Assembly: GCA_001936135.1 (NCBI GenBank)
Contig: CP012817.1
Coordinates: forward strand, 744,001-808,000
Origin: Saccharomycopsis fibuligera x Saccharomycopsis cf. fibuligera
Taxonomy: Eukaryota; Ascomycota; Saccharomycetes; Ascoideales; Saccharomycopsidaceae
Direction: 5' to 3'
Length of the DNA: 64,000 bases
The notes under the pieces are model-generated. The model was not told the origin of the DNA, made no database searches, and saw nothing but the letters and a program-made list of their open reading frames with translations. The translations under genes and the position numbers were made by a program. This document shows, piece after piece, positions 38,679-48,080 of the stretch (within the stretch, counting starts at the first letter, position 1; each line of letters begins with the position of its first letter).

Positions 38679-39791
38679 ATGAACGCCAAAGAGATCAAAG
38701 TCGCGGTCTCAAATCTTGAGAAGGCACAAGATGACAAAACGGTGTTGGAGATTCTTACGAGTTTGGATAAAGAGGTGAAGGCGACCGAGTCGCTATTGAG
38801 AGTAAGTCAGTTTGTTGTGCTTTGTTTTGTTTGTACATATCAGAAGTGGATATTGACGATGGCGTCGACGCGCCAGGCGATGCCGGCACTAGCGTTATTA
38901 GCACGATAGTTCTGGTGATGCTGATGACGGCGGCGGCGAATCTTACTCCCAAATGCAATTACTAACTTCTCATTCTAGGAAACAAAAGTCGGTGTGGCGG
39001 TTAACAAGTTTCGGTCCTCAAAGAATCCAGAAGTGGTCAATTTAGTGAAACGGATGATCAAGAGCTGGAAAGACGAAGTCAAGAAGTCCAAGCTGCTGCA
39101 GAAAAAACCATCAAGTCCTGCTCCCTCCTCTTCCAATGACGAAAAACTGAAATCTGCCAGTGTTGGTGCTACTGCCGGTGCTGCCGCCACCAGCGGCGCT
39201 TCTGACGACAAAGCAGTCAAGTCCACTTACAACGGTGCAGCAAAGGGCGGCTTGAGAACTTTCAGAACAGACGGGATTGATTGCGCAGCCTATGACAACA
39301 AGACCAGAAACGGGGCCCTTCAAGCATTATACAATGGTTTAGCCAAAGACAACAACACCGTCAGCAGCAAGGAAATCTTTGATATTGTGAAAGAGATCGA
39401 AACCGCAGTTTTTAATCTTGCTAGGTACGAGACTAGTGACATTTACCGTAACAAATTGAGATCATTGGTGATGAACATTAAATCTGCTAATAATCCTGAA
39501 CTTAGATCCAACATCTTGAGCAGAAATATTTTGGCTCATCGTTTGGTGAAAATGTCTCCGGAAGAAATGGTCAATGAAAACCTCAAGAAGGAAAGAGAAC
39601 AGATTGAAAAGGAAAATTTATTTAAGGCTAAGAGCGCAGTGGAGAAAAGAGCAATTACTGATAGTTTCATTTGTGGGAAGTGTAAGCAAAGAAAAGTCAC
39701 TTACTATCAAATGCAAACTAGATCTGCGGATGAACCTTTGACTACTTTCTGTACGTGTGTCAACTGTGGCAATCACTGGACCTTTTCGTGA
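38679..39791 (+). CDS. DST1: Transcription elongation factor TFIIS, two exons
   Basis: Exons 38679-38801 and 38979-39791 give 311 residues; baker's yeast Dst1 has 309. The N-terminal LW domain spans the intron (EILTSLDKEVKATESLLR|ETKVGVAVNKF). The central domain includes DPxxRNGALQALYNGLAKD-type sequence and RNKLRSLVMNIKSANNPELR. The C-terminal zinc ribbon has CGKC and CVNC, with the catalytic acidic pair in RSADEP near residue 294, which stimulates RNA cleavage by stalled RNA polymerase II. The poorly conserved linker contains three CTG codons, which would turn Ser-rich if CTG is read as Ser. Splicing is phase 0. Confidence 0.97.
38802..38978 (+). other. Spliceosomal intron in DST1
   Basis: 177 nt with GTAAGT (38802-38807), a perfect TACTAAC (38960-38966) and TCTAG acceptor ending at 38978. 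The middle of the intron is unusually GC-rich and contains the perfect palindrome GCGTCGACGC and CCGGC-type repeats. Confidence 0.95.
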
Positions 39792-40552
39792 AGTTACTAA
39801 TTTGCCTTTGTTTCTTACTCTTGTTTAGTCCAATTCGATTTTTACTTCATTTTGTTTTATTTTATTTTATTTACTTTTTCAACTATCTTATCTTTAGTAA
39901 AGAACCAATATTTCATTTGACGCTTACGAGTTGCTGGTGATAATTGTGTCGATGATTGTGCTTGTTTTTTTTTTATCTTTCTTTTTTTTTTAGTTACATA
40001 CTTACTGATGCTATAAACTCTGTATAATATTTTTGATTATTCTCATTTTTCACTTTATACTCCTTTTTTATCTTTTGTTTCGCATCACCAAAAACCCTTC
40101 TTTCCATCACTTATTGTTTGTCCTATCGGATGAGACGTTGATATTATGTTTTCTTAACACATTGTGTGCCCGATTGCTCTATAACTCTATGAACCAAATG
40201 AATTCATGAATAATAATGATAATCAAATAGTTGTTGCTCAACTTTTACAAAGAAATAAAATGCATACTTTATGGTGTTGCAGGTGCTGTGGAAATGAGTA
40301 GCTTATGAGGCCTGCTTATAATGACCCCCCACGGTGGTATGTATCACCCATTACCCTCCAATTTTGCTCTCACCAAAGCCAACCGTGATTTTATTATTTT
40401 CCTTTCATCACTTTTAAGCCTTCTGTTTGATACTCATTGAAGAGAGCAACAGGCGATATAAACATTTCACATATTTAAAGCAAGTAATTTATTGTTTAGC
40501 AGTCTATGCTCAAGACTATAAGTTAGAGAAAGACACTAAATACAGCAATACC
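39792..40552. other. Intergenic region between DST1 and PTI1
   Basis: About 760 bp of AT-rich DNA with DST1 3' sequence and the PTI1 promoter. No other feature was seen. Confidence 0.6.
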
Positions 40553-41758
40553 ATGAGTAACCTGAGCTCCAACGTGCTATATATAGGCAACTTGCCATGG
40601 CAGTGGGATATTGAAGTGGTAAAGAGCGTTATTAAAGGATCTGGCAGAGTAGTAGACGTTCGTTACAAGTCGGATCGCAAGAAATCATTTTGTTTCATTG
40701 AATACTTGACTCCGGAAGATGCCGCTAGGGCTCTTGAACTTTTGGGCCAAGTTCGCTATGGCGGAAGCGGTAATGGAAAGAAAAAGTTGCGTATTGAATT
40801 ATCAAAAGAAGGGTTAAAGAAAAAAAATCAACATAGCGATAAACCAGTATTACAATTAACTAGAGAATATTTGCCCGTGGACGTTAAATTACCTGATGGA
40901 ATTCTTAGCGATGAAGAAAAAATTGCATACAAGAGAAACGACGGTAATGCCAACTTTGTTAGTAATAATGGAAATGGTAGCAATACCAATATGCATAGTA
41001 ATGGTGCCTTCGGGGCTGGTCATGAATTTCCAATGCCTCAACATCTTTTGCAAGCATCAAATAATTTACCACCAATTAATAAAACGTATTTCAACGCTGA
41101 TTCCAAGGTGTCACAAAACTTGGAAGCCATTGCTCCAAATCAAATTATTCAATTAGTAGCTAATTTAAAAAACTTGTTAATTAATAACGATTTTAACAGT
41201 GCTGCTAGCATATTGAAGCTTAGTCCGCAGCTAACTATTGCGGTAGCTCAAGCTTTACTTCTTATGGGATTCGTTGATAATGATGTCATTACTCAAGCAG
41301 CCACTGCTGCTACTGCCGCTTCTAACAACAATACGTCGTTTGGTGGTAATATTCCAGGAGCAGGAACCCCGGTACCATCCCTTGCACCAATCAACAATTT
41401 TCGACCACTAAACAATAATAATAACTTGCAACCGTATAACATAAACAACAGCAGCAACAACAACAACAATAATAATAATAATAATTTTAATGCCTCAGGA
41501 GGAAGAAGAAATAACGGAATATCACCTCTGCCACAACCGCAGATACATCAACAGCAGCAGCAGCAGCAGCAGCATATACCTAACATACCTCCACATTGGG
41601 CCTCTTTGCCTCCTCTGAGTATTGGCAAACTACTTCTGTTAGACCGTTCCCAGGCGGAAGTTATTGCACAAGTATTGTTATTGACGCCAGAACAGCTATT
41701 GTCTTTACCAAATGAGCAGAAATTTGCAGTTGAACAAGTGAGATCTCAGTATTTGTGA
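40553..41758 (+). CDS. PTI1: CstF-64/Rna15-like 3'-end processing factor Pti1
   Basis: 401 residues from ATG 40553; the frame extends upstream but without another ATG. The RRM is at about 5-85: VLYIGNLPWQWDIEVVKSVI, then GRVVDVRYKSDRKKSFCFIEYL. A hinge (SKVSQNLEAIAPNQIIQLVANL) and a helical block (LTIAVAQALLLMGFVDNDVIT) follow. A long Asn/Gln-rich region leads to the CstF-64-type C-terminal helix bundle (VIAQVLLLTPEQLLSLPNEQK). The hinge and the weak RNP motifs fit Pti1 of the cleavage and polyadenylation factor better than Rna15. It would act in mRNA and snoRNA 3'-end formation. Several CTG codons sit in weakly conserved places. Confidence 0.85.
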   Translation: MSNLSSNVLYIGNLPWQWDIEVVKSVIKGSGRVVDVRYKSDRKKSFCFIEYLTPEDAARALELLGQVRYGGSGNGKKKLRIELSKEGLKKKNQHSDKPVLQLTREYLPVDVKLPDGILSDEEKIAYKRNDGNANFVSNNGNGSNTNMHSNGAFGAGHEFPMPQHLLQASNNLPPINKTYFNADSKVSQNLEAIAPNQIIQLVANLKNLLINNDFNSAASILKLSPQLTIAVAQALLLMGFVDNDVITQAATAATAASNNNTSFGGNIPGAGTPVPSLAPINNFRPLNNNNNLQPYNINNSSNNNNNNNNNNFNASGGRRNNGISPLPQPQIHQQQQQQQQHIPNIPPHWASLPPLSIGKLLLLDRSQAEVIAQVLLLTPEQLLSLPNEQKFAVEQVRSQYL

Positions 41759-42346
41759 TTTGTAAGGAGCATTTTAGATAGGAGCTTGAAAATATAGCCG
41801 ATTATTGGGAGGGGGACGACGTTTATTTTCTCTAATGCGTGTCCGTGAATTTTGTTTATGGAGTCTAAGTGAATTACTTACTAAGGTTTTTTATAAAAGC
41901 TTTTTTTTATTTTTTTTTTAAAAAAAATACATGTAATTATAGTAATCTCAGCAACTGCAAGTACAGTTCTGCGAAAACAAGCGTAGTTTTGACACATAAA
42001 AAGGTCTCCATATTCTAACGAGAAGTCAGCTTTTATGAAAGTGTGTGCCAGAAACGTATCCGCCTACGTAGTAGCAATTAAAGCTTTGGATGTAATAACT
42101 ATCTTCTGTGTTGATGTTTGTTTAGCGCTACCAGTCAGTGCACGGGAACTCACCATTGCACATATTCATACATAGATCTTGCGTTTGTTGTAAGTTTTTT
42201 TACTTAAACTCAAACAACAAACAATCTGGCACAAATATCCTTTATCATGTTAAAAACTAAAAAATAAGTTGTTTTTCTTAGTACCATATAATTGCTGAGA
42301 ACAAAAAGGACTGTGAGAGAAAAAAAAAGTCAAGAACAAAAAATGA
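41759..42346. other. Intergenic region between PTI1 and tRNA-Leu
   Basis: About 590 bp, very AT-rich, with PTI1 3' sequence and the T6 terminator of the minus-strand tRNA (A run at 42338-42343). No gene was seen. Confidence 0.6.
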
Positions 42347-42456
42347 TGGTAACGACGAGATTCGAACTCGCGAACCCTTAGGTACCTGCCTAATTCTGCA
42401 CTCTGAATCAGAGATACAACCTAACGCAGGCGCCTTAACCACTCGGCCACGTTACC
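42347..42456 (-). tRNA. tRNA-Leu, probable anticodon UAG, with a 29-nt intron
   Basis: On the minus strand, acceptor GGTAACG (42456-42450) pairs with CGTTACC (42354-42348), followed by discriminator A at 42347, as in Leu tRNAs (Ser would have G). The D-arm is GCCGAGTGGTTAAGGC. The anticodon stem CCTGC (42430-42426) pairs with GCAGG (42389-42385). The variable arm is long (class II) and the T-arm is GCGAG-TTCGAAT-CTCGT. The loop begins G-T-TAG-G, so the anticodon is TAG. An intron of 29 nt (42419-42391) sits between positions 37 and 38. G at both 32 and 38 is unusual. A T6 terminator follows. Confidence 0.85.
42391..42419 (-). other. tRNA-Leu intron
   Basis: 29 nt inserted after position 37. 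It contains the hairpin CTCTG-ATT-CAGAG. Removal restores a 7-nt anticodon loop. Confidence 0.7.
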
Positions 42457-43532
42457 TTGTTCAACCATGTTTTTACTGAATTTTCTTACAAGATTCTAGT
42501 ATAAGGTGCTGCATGTGAAAAACTTCATTTTTTAACTAACTAGACAATAACCATCAAAACCATGAGCTCCTCTATATCTATCTCAACTCCGACAAAACTA
42601 TTAAATTTACAATATTAACAGGGTTTTTACTTATATAAGTTTTTTTTCTATCTAATAACAATATGATAACAGCTGAACTATACTGTATAAGCTATATAGC
42701 TAAGTTTAAAAGATTCTATTTTTCATAATTTATTTGTTAATGAATCGATCTTGTGTTGAAAAAAAAAAAAAAAAAAAAAAAAATAAACAACAGAAAAACA
42801 AAAAAGGTGTAGTAGATTTTTAATAAATAACTTATCTGTATAAATTTTTGAAAAGAAAATTGTAGAAATATTAACTCAAAAACTTAAAATTAATCAAAAT
42901 ATTTTTCATTGCAGATCATGACAAGCAGTAATTTATCTATCAGTGTCATTATCCATTGGTGGGGTTTTGTACATCGGAAGTAAGACCCTCAAAATAGGTG
43001 GATTTTGCCTTTAACGGTTCAAAATTACAATATATTACTATCATATAAACAACTAGTCCGTAAAACATAGTCTGTAATATTTTCTTCTGAAGCCGATACT
43101 ATAACTTCGAGCAATATTACTTCAAAAAGCAAGTAATGTAGCACTATACATCATTTTACCCAACTTAACAATAAAGAGCCGTCATCGACTAGTTTCACAA
43201 TTCAAATCTACACCAGTCTCAAAGGTACTTCCATAACTTACCATTCTAAGCATGGAGGTTGACCAAGATAGAATCATAAAGAGTACTGGTAGGTTGAGTA
43301 TGATAACTTAATGTACTGGAGTTCTCATGCATTTATAAATAGAAAACCTGAGTGTGAGTATAATAAGTCGAGGATCTAAAGTGTTGAAGATTTGTCTGTG
43401 AGTAGGCAAACCAAAACATGCAAATACTATAGCTTATTAAAAAGAGAAATATACACCGAAAAGAAGATAAAATGCTAACAAAGATCTAAATCTAATGCTT
43501 AATATACATTTTTCTATATTTTTTGATCAAAA
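42457..43532. other. AT-rich gene-free region between tRNA-Leu and FAP1
   Basis: About 1.08 kb, with a 24-nt poly-A run near 42759-42783. No ORF, RNA gene or clear repeat pair was recognised. LTR remnants are possible near a tRNA gene but none could be demonstrated. Confidence 0.6.
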
Positions 43533-46500
43533 TTAAAACCAGCCGACAAGACTTTTATCATCATAGTTGATCTTAGAAACAGCCTCCGCCTTAACATCTT
43601 CCAAACTTTCTGGCGCTTTCAATATGGAACTGCTGTCAACTGAACCCTTACCAACTTTGTTGCCCATATTAGTGGTATAAGCATTAGAGCTAGAAATAGC
43701 AGCAACAGAGCCATTGTTTTTCGAGTCTGCATTACCATATTTCAAGATTGTTTGACCATTGAAATCAACTTTGCACAACCGGGCATCAAATGCAATCCCT
43801 TTGCTTTGAGCTAAAATCTTAAATCGTTGAGCAACTTTAGCTAATTGCTGCTCTTGTCTTTTGGTAAAGGTTTGATGATCTGCTGGTAAAAACAAATAAG
43901 TTGAGTCACTGTACCATTTTATTGTTGGTGTTTTGTTAACTTTGTTTGCAATTGTTTCACCACCATCAACGTTAGTCAACATGGCATCAGGGCTGCTCTT
44001 TTGTGTCACCAGTTGCTTATAAATTGGCATGATTGCATCTTCAAGTTCGTTAACGGTAATACCAAAGCGACAATCATTGATAATAATAGCATTAAACTCT
44101 CCGGCACCAATCTCTTGCAATTCTTGCTCAAAGTCCAATTTGGCCCTTAGAACTTCGGTAGATGATAATGCTTCAGAAAGCATTACCGGAGGAATGGTGC
44201 TGCTAGAGGTGATAGCAACATGAACAGAACGGTGCGGCTCAGGATCCTGGGACTGAGAGTAAAGACCATAAACATCACTAAGATGGTGGATAAATGTTCT
44301 TTGAGGTTTACGCATTGCTGGAAAATTGTAAGATTTCTTTGCAGTTTCTTTGTTCTCAAGCCATTTTCCAACAAAATCTCTGAAAACATTTTCAACTTGT
44401 GTACACCATTTCTTTTGTTTAGTGTAAACGCTAATAATGTATTCTGAGTATGGGTTTATTAAAACATCAGCAGCATGAATGCCACTATTGCCTTTGAACG
44501 CAGTATGTGTGGTATTTAGATTTTGAGAATCAAGGTTCAAAGCAGCAAACAACTGTTGATTCCTTTTGATTCTCAAACACTCAGGATCACATTCGAGACC
44601 ACTAGTGGCCCTTGATGGTTGATTCAATGTTGCTTGACATTCAACGACTTTGGAGCGTCTTTTGCACTTGCAATATAGTTTGACTGGTTTTTTGCAAGGC
44701 TGATTTTCATTGCATGGTTTTGGCCAATGACATTTCGTAGTATCCAAATGACCACAGCTTTTTCTGACTTTGTTGCAAGCAGAAGTGCATTTAATAGTCA
44801 AATGATCATCTGTTTTAAGACAGCATATTTTTGGACATTCGTGCTGACAAGGTAGCAATCTGTCACATTTAGTACCACAGCTAACACGATCAGTGTAACA
44901 GTAGACGCCTTGAATATCTCTCTTACCGCAAGCACATTTCTTAGTGACAAGTTTAGTACATTTTGGACAATCAACATCATCCTCATGACATGGATGAGGC
45001 ATTTCATGCCCACAGCTGCTTGGTCTCAGACATTGAAATTGACATTTTCTGGTTGGAGTTGCGCCACATCTGACAGGGGCATCAATGAGTACTGTTCTTC
45101 CACAAGCACAAACCAAGTCATCTGAAGAACTTTCTAAACAAGGTGGGCATTTACCAGGATGGTCCTGCCATTGACATCTGTGCTGTTTGCAAGAAAGAAG
45201 CTTATTACATGGCTCTAAACAGATATGCACTGCTTCGATTCCTGTATCATGATTGTCATTATTATTATTGAAGTTTTGTGCAAGCGTGTCTTCTGATCTC
45301 CTGAAGTTATTTTTTTTACGTTCTCTTTCTCTTTTAATTGCGATCTTTTCATAATCACAGCAAATATTTCCACATCTATGTCTTCTGCAATTCTTCAAGG
45401 CTTGGCATTTTCTAGTGCATTGAGGAATGTTGCCAGATTTGGCAAATGCACAAGGGACTGAAAATTTGCAAAAGCCACAACGACAATTCAAATCAACAAC
45501 TTCAAAACATTTGGCATGTTCATTCCCAGGGTGACATTTCCAGTAACATTTATGGCCACAGTCTAACGTCTTACCGCATATGTTATCACAAGTTGGAATT
45601 GGATCACTACATGATTCACGTTGTTTGCCCCCAAGTAAATCTTCAATTTTGCACTTGCCACAAGGACAGTTCTTCATCACTTTTGGATTGAGATTGCATC
45701 TGTGATAAAATTTAGACTTTTCATTTGTTGTATGTGGATGACAATGGTCTAATTGACAAACATGTTCCTCATTATGACAATCTAGCACAGCTCCGCAAAA
45801 GCTGCTATCACATTGATATGATCCTGTCCATGTTCTGCCACTTTCATCACTACACTCGAATGGTGTTTGTAAATAACATGGAATATCATCTTGGTGCTTG
45901 CCACAATAACATGTGGCTTTCACTAACTCTTGACATTCGCCGCAGAGTCCAGAATGACAAATCTCATTATGTTTATGAATACCACAAGGCATTAGTTCGT
46001 CACAGATTCGATCACATTTCCAGTTGTTTTCATAAGGTGCAATAATACAGGGGAATTGCTTAGTTTCAGCGCCACAATCACATTTGAGTTTTGGTAAAGC
46101 TTGACAAACCTTCGAATGGGGACCAGGATGACAGGACAAGGGACAAGTATGAGGACAAGTCAGTAGCGGTTCGGAACATGTTTGGCCACAGGAGTGTGGG
46201 GCAAATATGTTTTTCTGAGGATTTATGACTTTGCCACACCAACATGTATAGGTGGATGGAATTTCTTCTGATTTGCCATTACATGAAGGACATCTCCATT
46301 TATTTTCTTTGTCTCTTTGAGAATCTTTGGTTGCCCAGCCCTTAATACAATCAAGATCATAAACTCTATGACAAAACCCGCAAGACCAGACTTCTGATTC
46401 GTCGTCCACTTCTTCCGTACACACCAAGCATATATATATACCTTGTTTGATTTCATTCAAAATAGAGGTGGTCAAGTTTTCTTCTTCGTCATCATCTTCG

Positions 46501-46589
46501 TCATATCTACCCTGATTAGAGAGGTTGAGCTGATATTGGTTGATCTCTCCGAGCGTATCTCCGCTATTAGACAGTATTTCTTCAAGCAT
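43533..46589 (-). CDS. FAP1: NFX1-type zinc-finger protein Fap1
   Basis: 1018 residues, against 965 in baker's yeast. A RING/PHD-like domain lies at about 53-105 (CLVCTEEVDDESEVWSCGFC ... WRCPSCNG). About nine NFX1-type zinc repeats follow between roughly 115 and 690, for example CPHTCPLSCHPGPHSKVC, CGKTLDCGHKCYWKCHPG and CDRLLPCQHECPKIC. The R3H region near 740-800 has FRDFVGKWLENKETAKKSYNFP and the family PMRKPQR-like block, here AMRKPQRTFIHHLS. The C-terminal part has FNAIIINDCRFGITVNELEDAI. Fap1 competes with rapamycin for Fpr1 (FKBP12) in baker's yeast, and human NFX1 is a transcriptional regulator. The spacing of Cys and His looks intact. Confidence 0.95.
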   Translation of the reverse strand: MLEEILSNSGDTLGEINQYQLNLSNQGRYDEDDDEEENLTTSILNEIKQGIYICLVCTEEVDDESEVWSCGFCHRVYDLDCIKGWATKDSQRDKENKWRCPSCNGKSEEIPSTYTCWCGKVINPQKNIFAPHSCGQTCSEPLLTCPHTCPLSCHPGPHSKVCQALPKLKCDCGAETKQFPCIIAPYENNWKCDRICDELMPCGIHKHNEICHSGLCGECQELVKATCYCGKHQDDIPCYLQTPFECSDESGRTWTGSYQCDSSFCGAVLDCHNEEHVCQLDHCHPHTTNEKSKFYHRCNLNPKVMKNCPCGKCKIEDLLGGKQRESCSDPIPTCDNICGKTLDCGHKCYWKCHPGNEHAKCFEVVDLNCRCGFCKFSVPCAFAKSGNIPQCTRKCQALKNCRRHRCGNICCDYEKIAIKRERERKKNNFRRSEDTLAQNFNNNNDNHDTGIEAVHICLEPCNKLLSCKQHRCQWQDHPGKCPPCLESSSDDLVCACGRTVLIDAPVRCGATPTRKCQFQCLRPSSCGHEMPHPCHEDDVDCPKCTKLVTKKCACGKRDIQGVYCYTDRVSCGTKCDRLLPCQHECPKICCLKTDDHLTIKCTSACNKVRKSCGHLDTTKCHWPKPCNENQPCKKPVKLYCKCKRRSKVVECQATLNQPSRATSGLECDPECLRIKRNQQLFAALNLDSQNLNTTHTAFKGNSGIHAADVLINPYSEYIISVYTKQKKWCTQVENVFRDFVGKWLENKETAKKSYNFPAMRKPQRTFIHHLSDVYGLYSQSQDPEPHRSVHVAITSSSTIPPVMLSEALSSTEVLRAKLDFEQELQEIGAGEFNAIIINDCRFGITVNELEDAIMPIYKQLVTQKSSPDAMLTNVDGGETIANKVNKTPTIKWYSDSTYLFLPADHQTFTKRQEQQLAKVAQRFKILAQSKGIAFDARLCKVDFNGQTILKYGNADSKNNGSVAAISSSNAYTTNMGNKVGKGSVDSSSILKAPESLEDVKAEAVSKINYDDKSLVGWF

Positions 46590-48080
46590 TTGTATATTTG
46601 ATATTAGTCTCTAACTTTGTCAATCGCAACACTCTGTTATTTCAAAAGAGAGCAGTTATACTTCTTTTTATAAAGCTGTTATAAATTTAGCATCAACAAG
46701 CTTATATATTTATGTCTTGTCAGATAGCATAATCTTTCAAAAAAGATATTAGATTTGGATATGTTATATCACTAATCACTGAGTGGTTTTGAGCACAGTA
46801 CCGTTTTTTTTTTTTTTTTTTTCTTTTTCTGGCAAGAAAAAAAAGAATTTAAATAGAGACGAAAAATTTTTCTTTCAACTTTCTTTTCTTTTCTTTTTTC
46901 CTCTTCTTTTCTCTTTAACGCAAATTTCACAATTAAATTGGCAACAACAAAAGCGTTCTCAAGAGGTTGAACCCGTATGGCGTTCTGACCCAGGACATGT
47001 TGAACATTGTTGTCGCATTTTTTGCCTTTGTGAATTTAATTGGAGAGCAAAGCTACCGATCTTGGGTGCAGCGTCCTATCTGAAATATTCTGTATTTCTA
47101 AGGGTTAACCTTCGTGTGCCCGTATGAAGGAGGTTGCAAGGATTGATACGACATTTTTTTTTTTAATTTGAAAATGTATGGAAGTGGTACCTATTTATGA
47201 TATATAGCAGTCTTCTTCCAGCCGTAATTTGTGTTTAATTGAAGAGGTTTTAGTTTTCTGGCGACAGGATAAAATTTGGTATTTTATAAGATAGTTTATA
47301 CATTCAAACTTCGTACATAACGCTTACCAAGAAATCCGTTCAAGGGCAGCAAATCTGTGCAGATAGCAAATTGCAATAGCCTGATTCAAGTTGATTCTTA
47401 ATCTGGCCTTTTGTTACAGGCAAATTTCTTTATGATTTGCATTTAAAAGAAACTCTTAAACTGTTTCCCCTTTGGCATTCAAACAAATTAAAATTTGCTG
47501 TATTGGAAATTTGCAAAATAGCGAAATGTCTCAGGATCATTAGGTTTCTAGGAAACAAATTCAATCGCAATGCGACAGTTTCTGTGTCTCATCTCCTCTC
47601 GTGTGCCTCTGCCAAACAAGCAAAATCAGAATTGCGCAGTTACGCTTTTCAATTATTATATGTCAATAATTTCATAATCTGCGACATTTTTCCTGGTAAT
47701 TTAACTAGACGACCGTTCCACGGTCATCCCCAATTGATGTTAGAATAGCTGGCTTGTGACAGTAAACGTAGTAAGCACCAACAACCCTGTTACAATAAGC
47801 CAGACAAGATTTGACACTTTGTATTCAAGTGTGATGCACTTTTACACGTGACTTGATATTTTTTCTATGTGGGAATAATGTTTACTTTTGCCGGTGATTT
47901 TGTCTGTCTTGACTACTAAGCGCTGAAGTCTCTTCTCAACAGCGGTTACCGCCCATATCAAAACCATTAAGCACAGATATTACAGTGCAACTTCTGTACA
48001 TGAAACCAAATCCTGTTAAACAGCTTTGTCAGGTTACTAATTAGATGCCTATGCGATTCAAACAGAGGTGAAGAGCGGCT
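46590..48080. other. Divergent region between FAP1 and DBF4
   Basis: About 1.5 kb. A pyrimidine-rich tract at 46875-46920 precedes an open stretch whose last part encodes a 28-residue hydrophobic ORF at 46997-47083. The rest shows no coding character. Poly-T runs lie at 46804-46822 and 47155-47164. Confidence 0.45.

Noticed and set aside
41759-43532. Possible centromere in the AT-rich gap
   Set aside because: The region is short, holds a tRNA gene, and shows no inverted repeats or point-centromere elements.
47530-47560. AGGATCATT, similar to box A of U3 snoRNA
   Set aside because: Match is short and lacks boxes B, C and D and the U3 5' hairpin.
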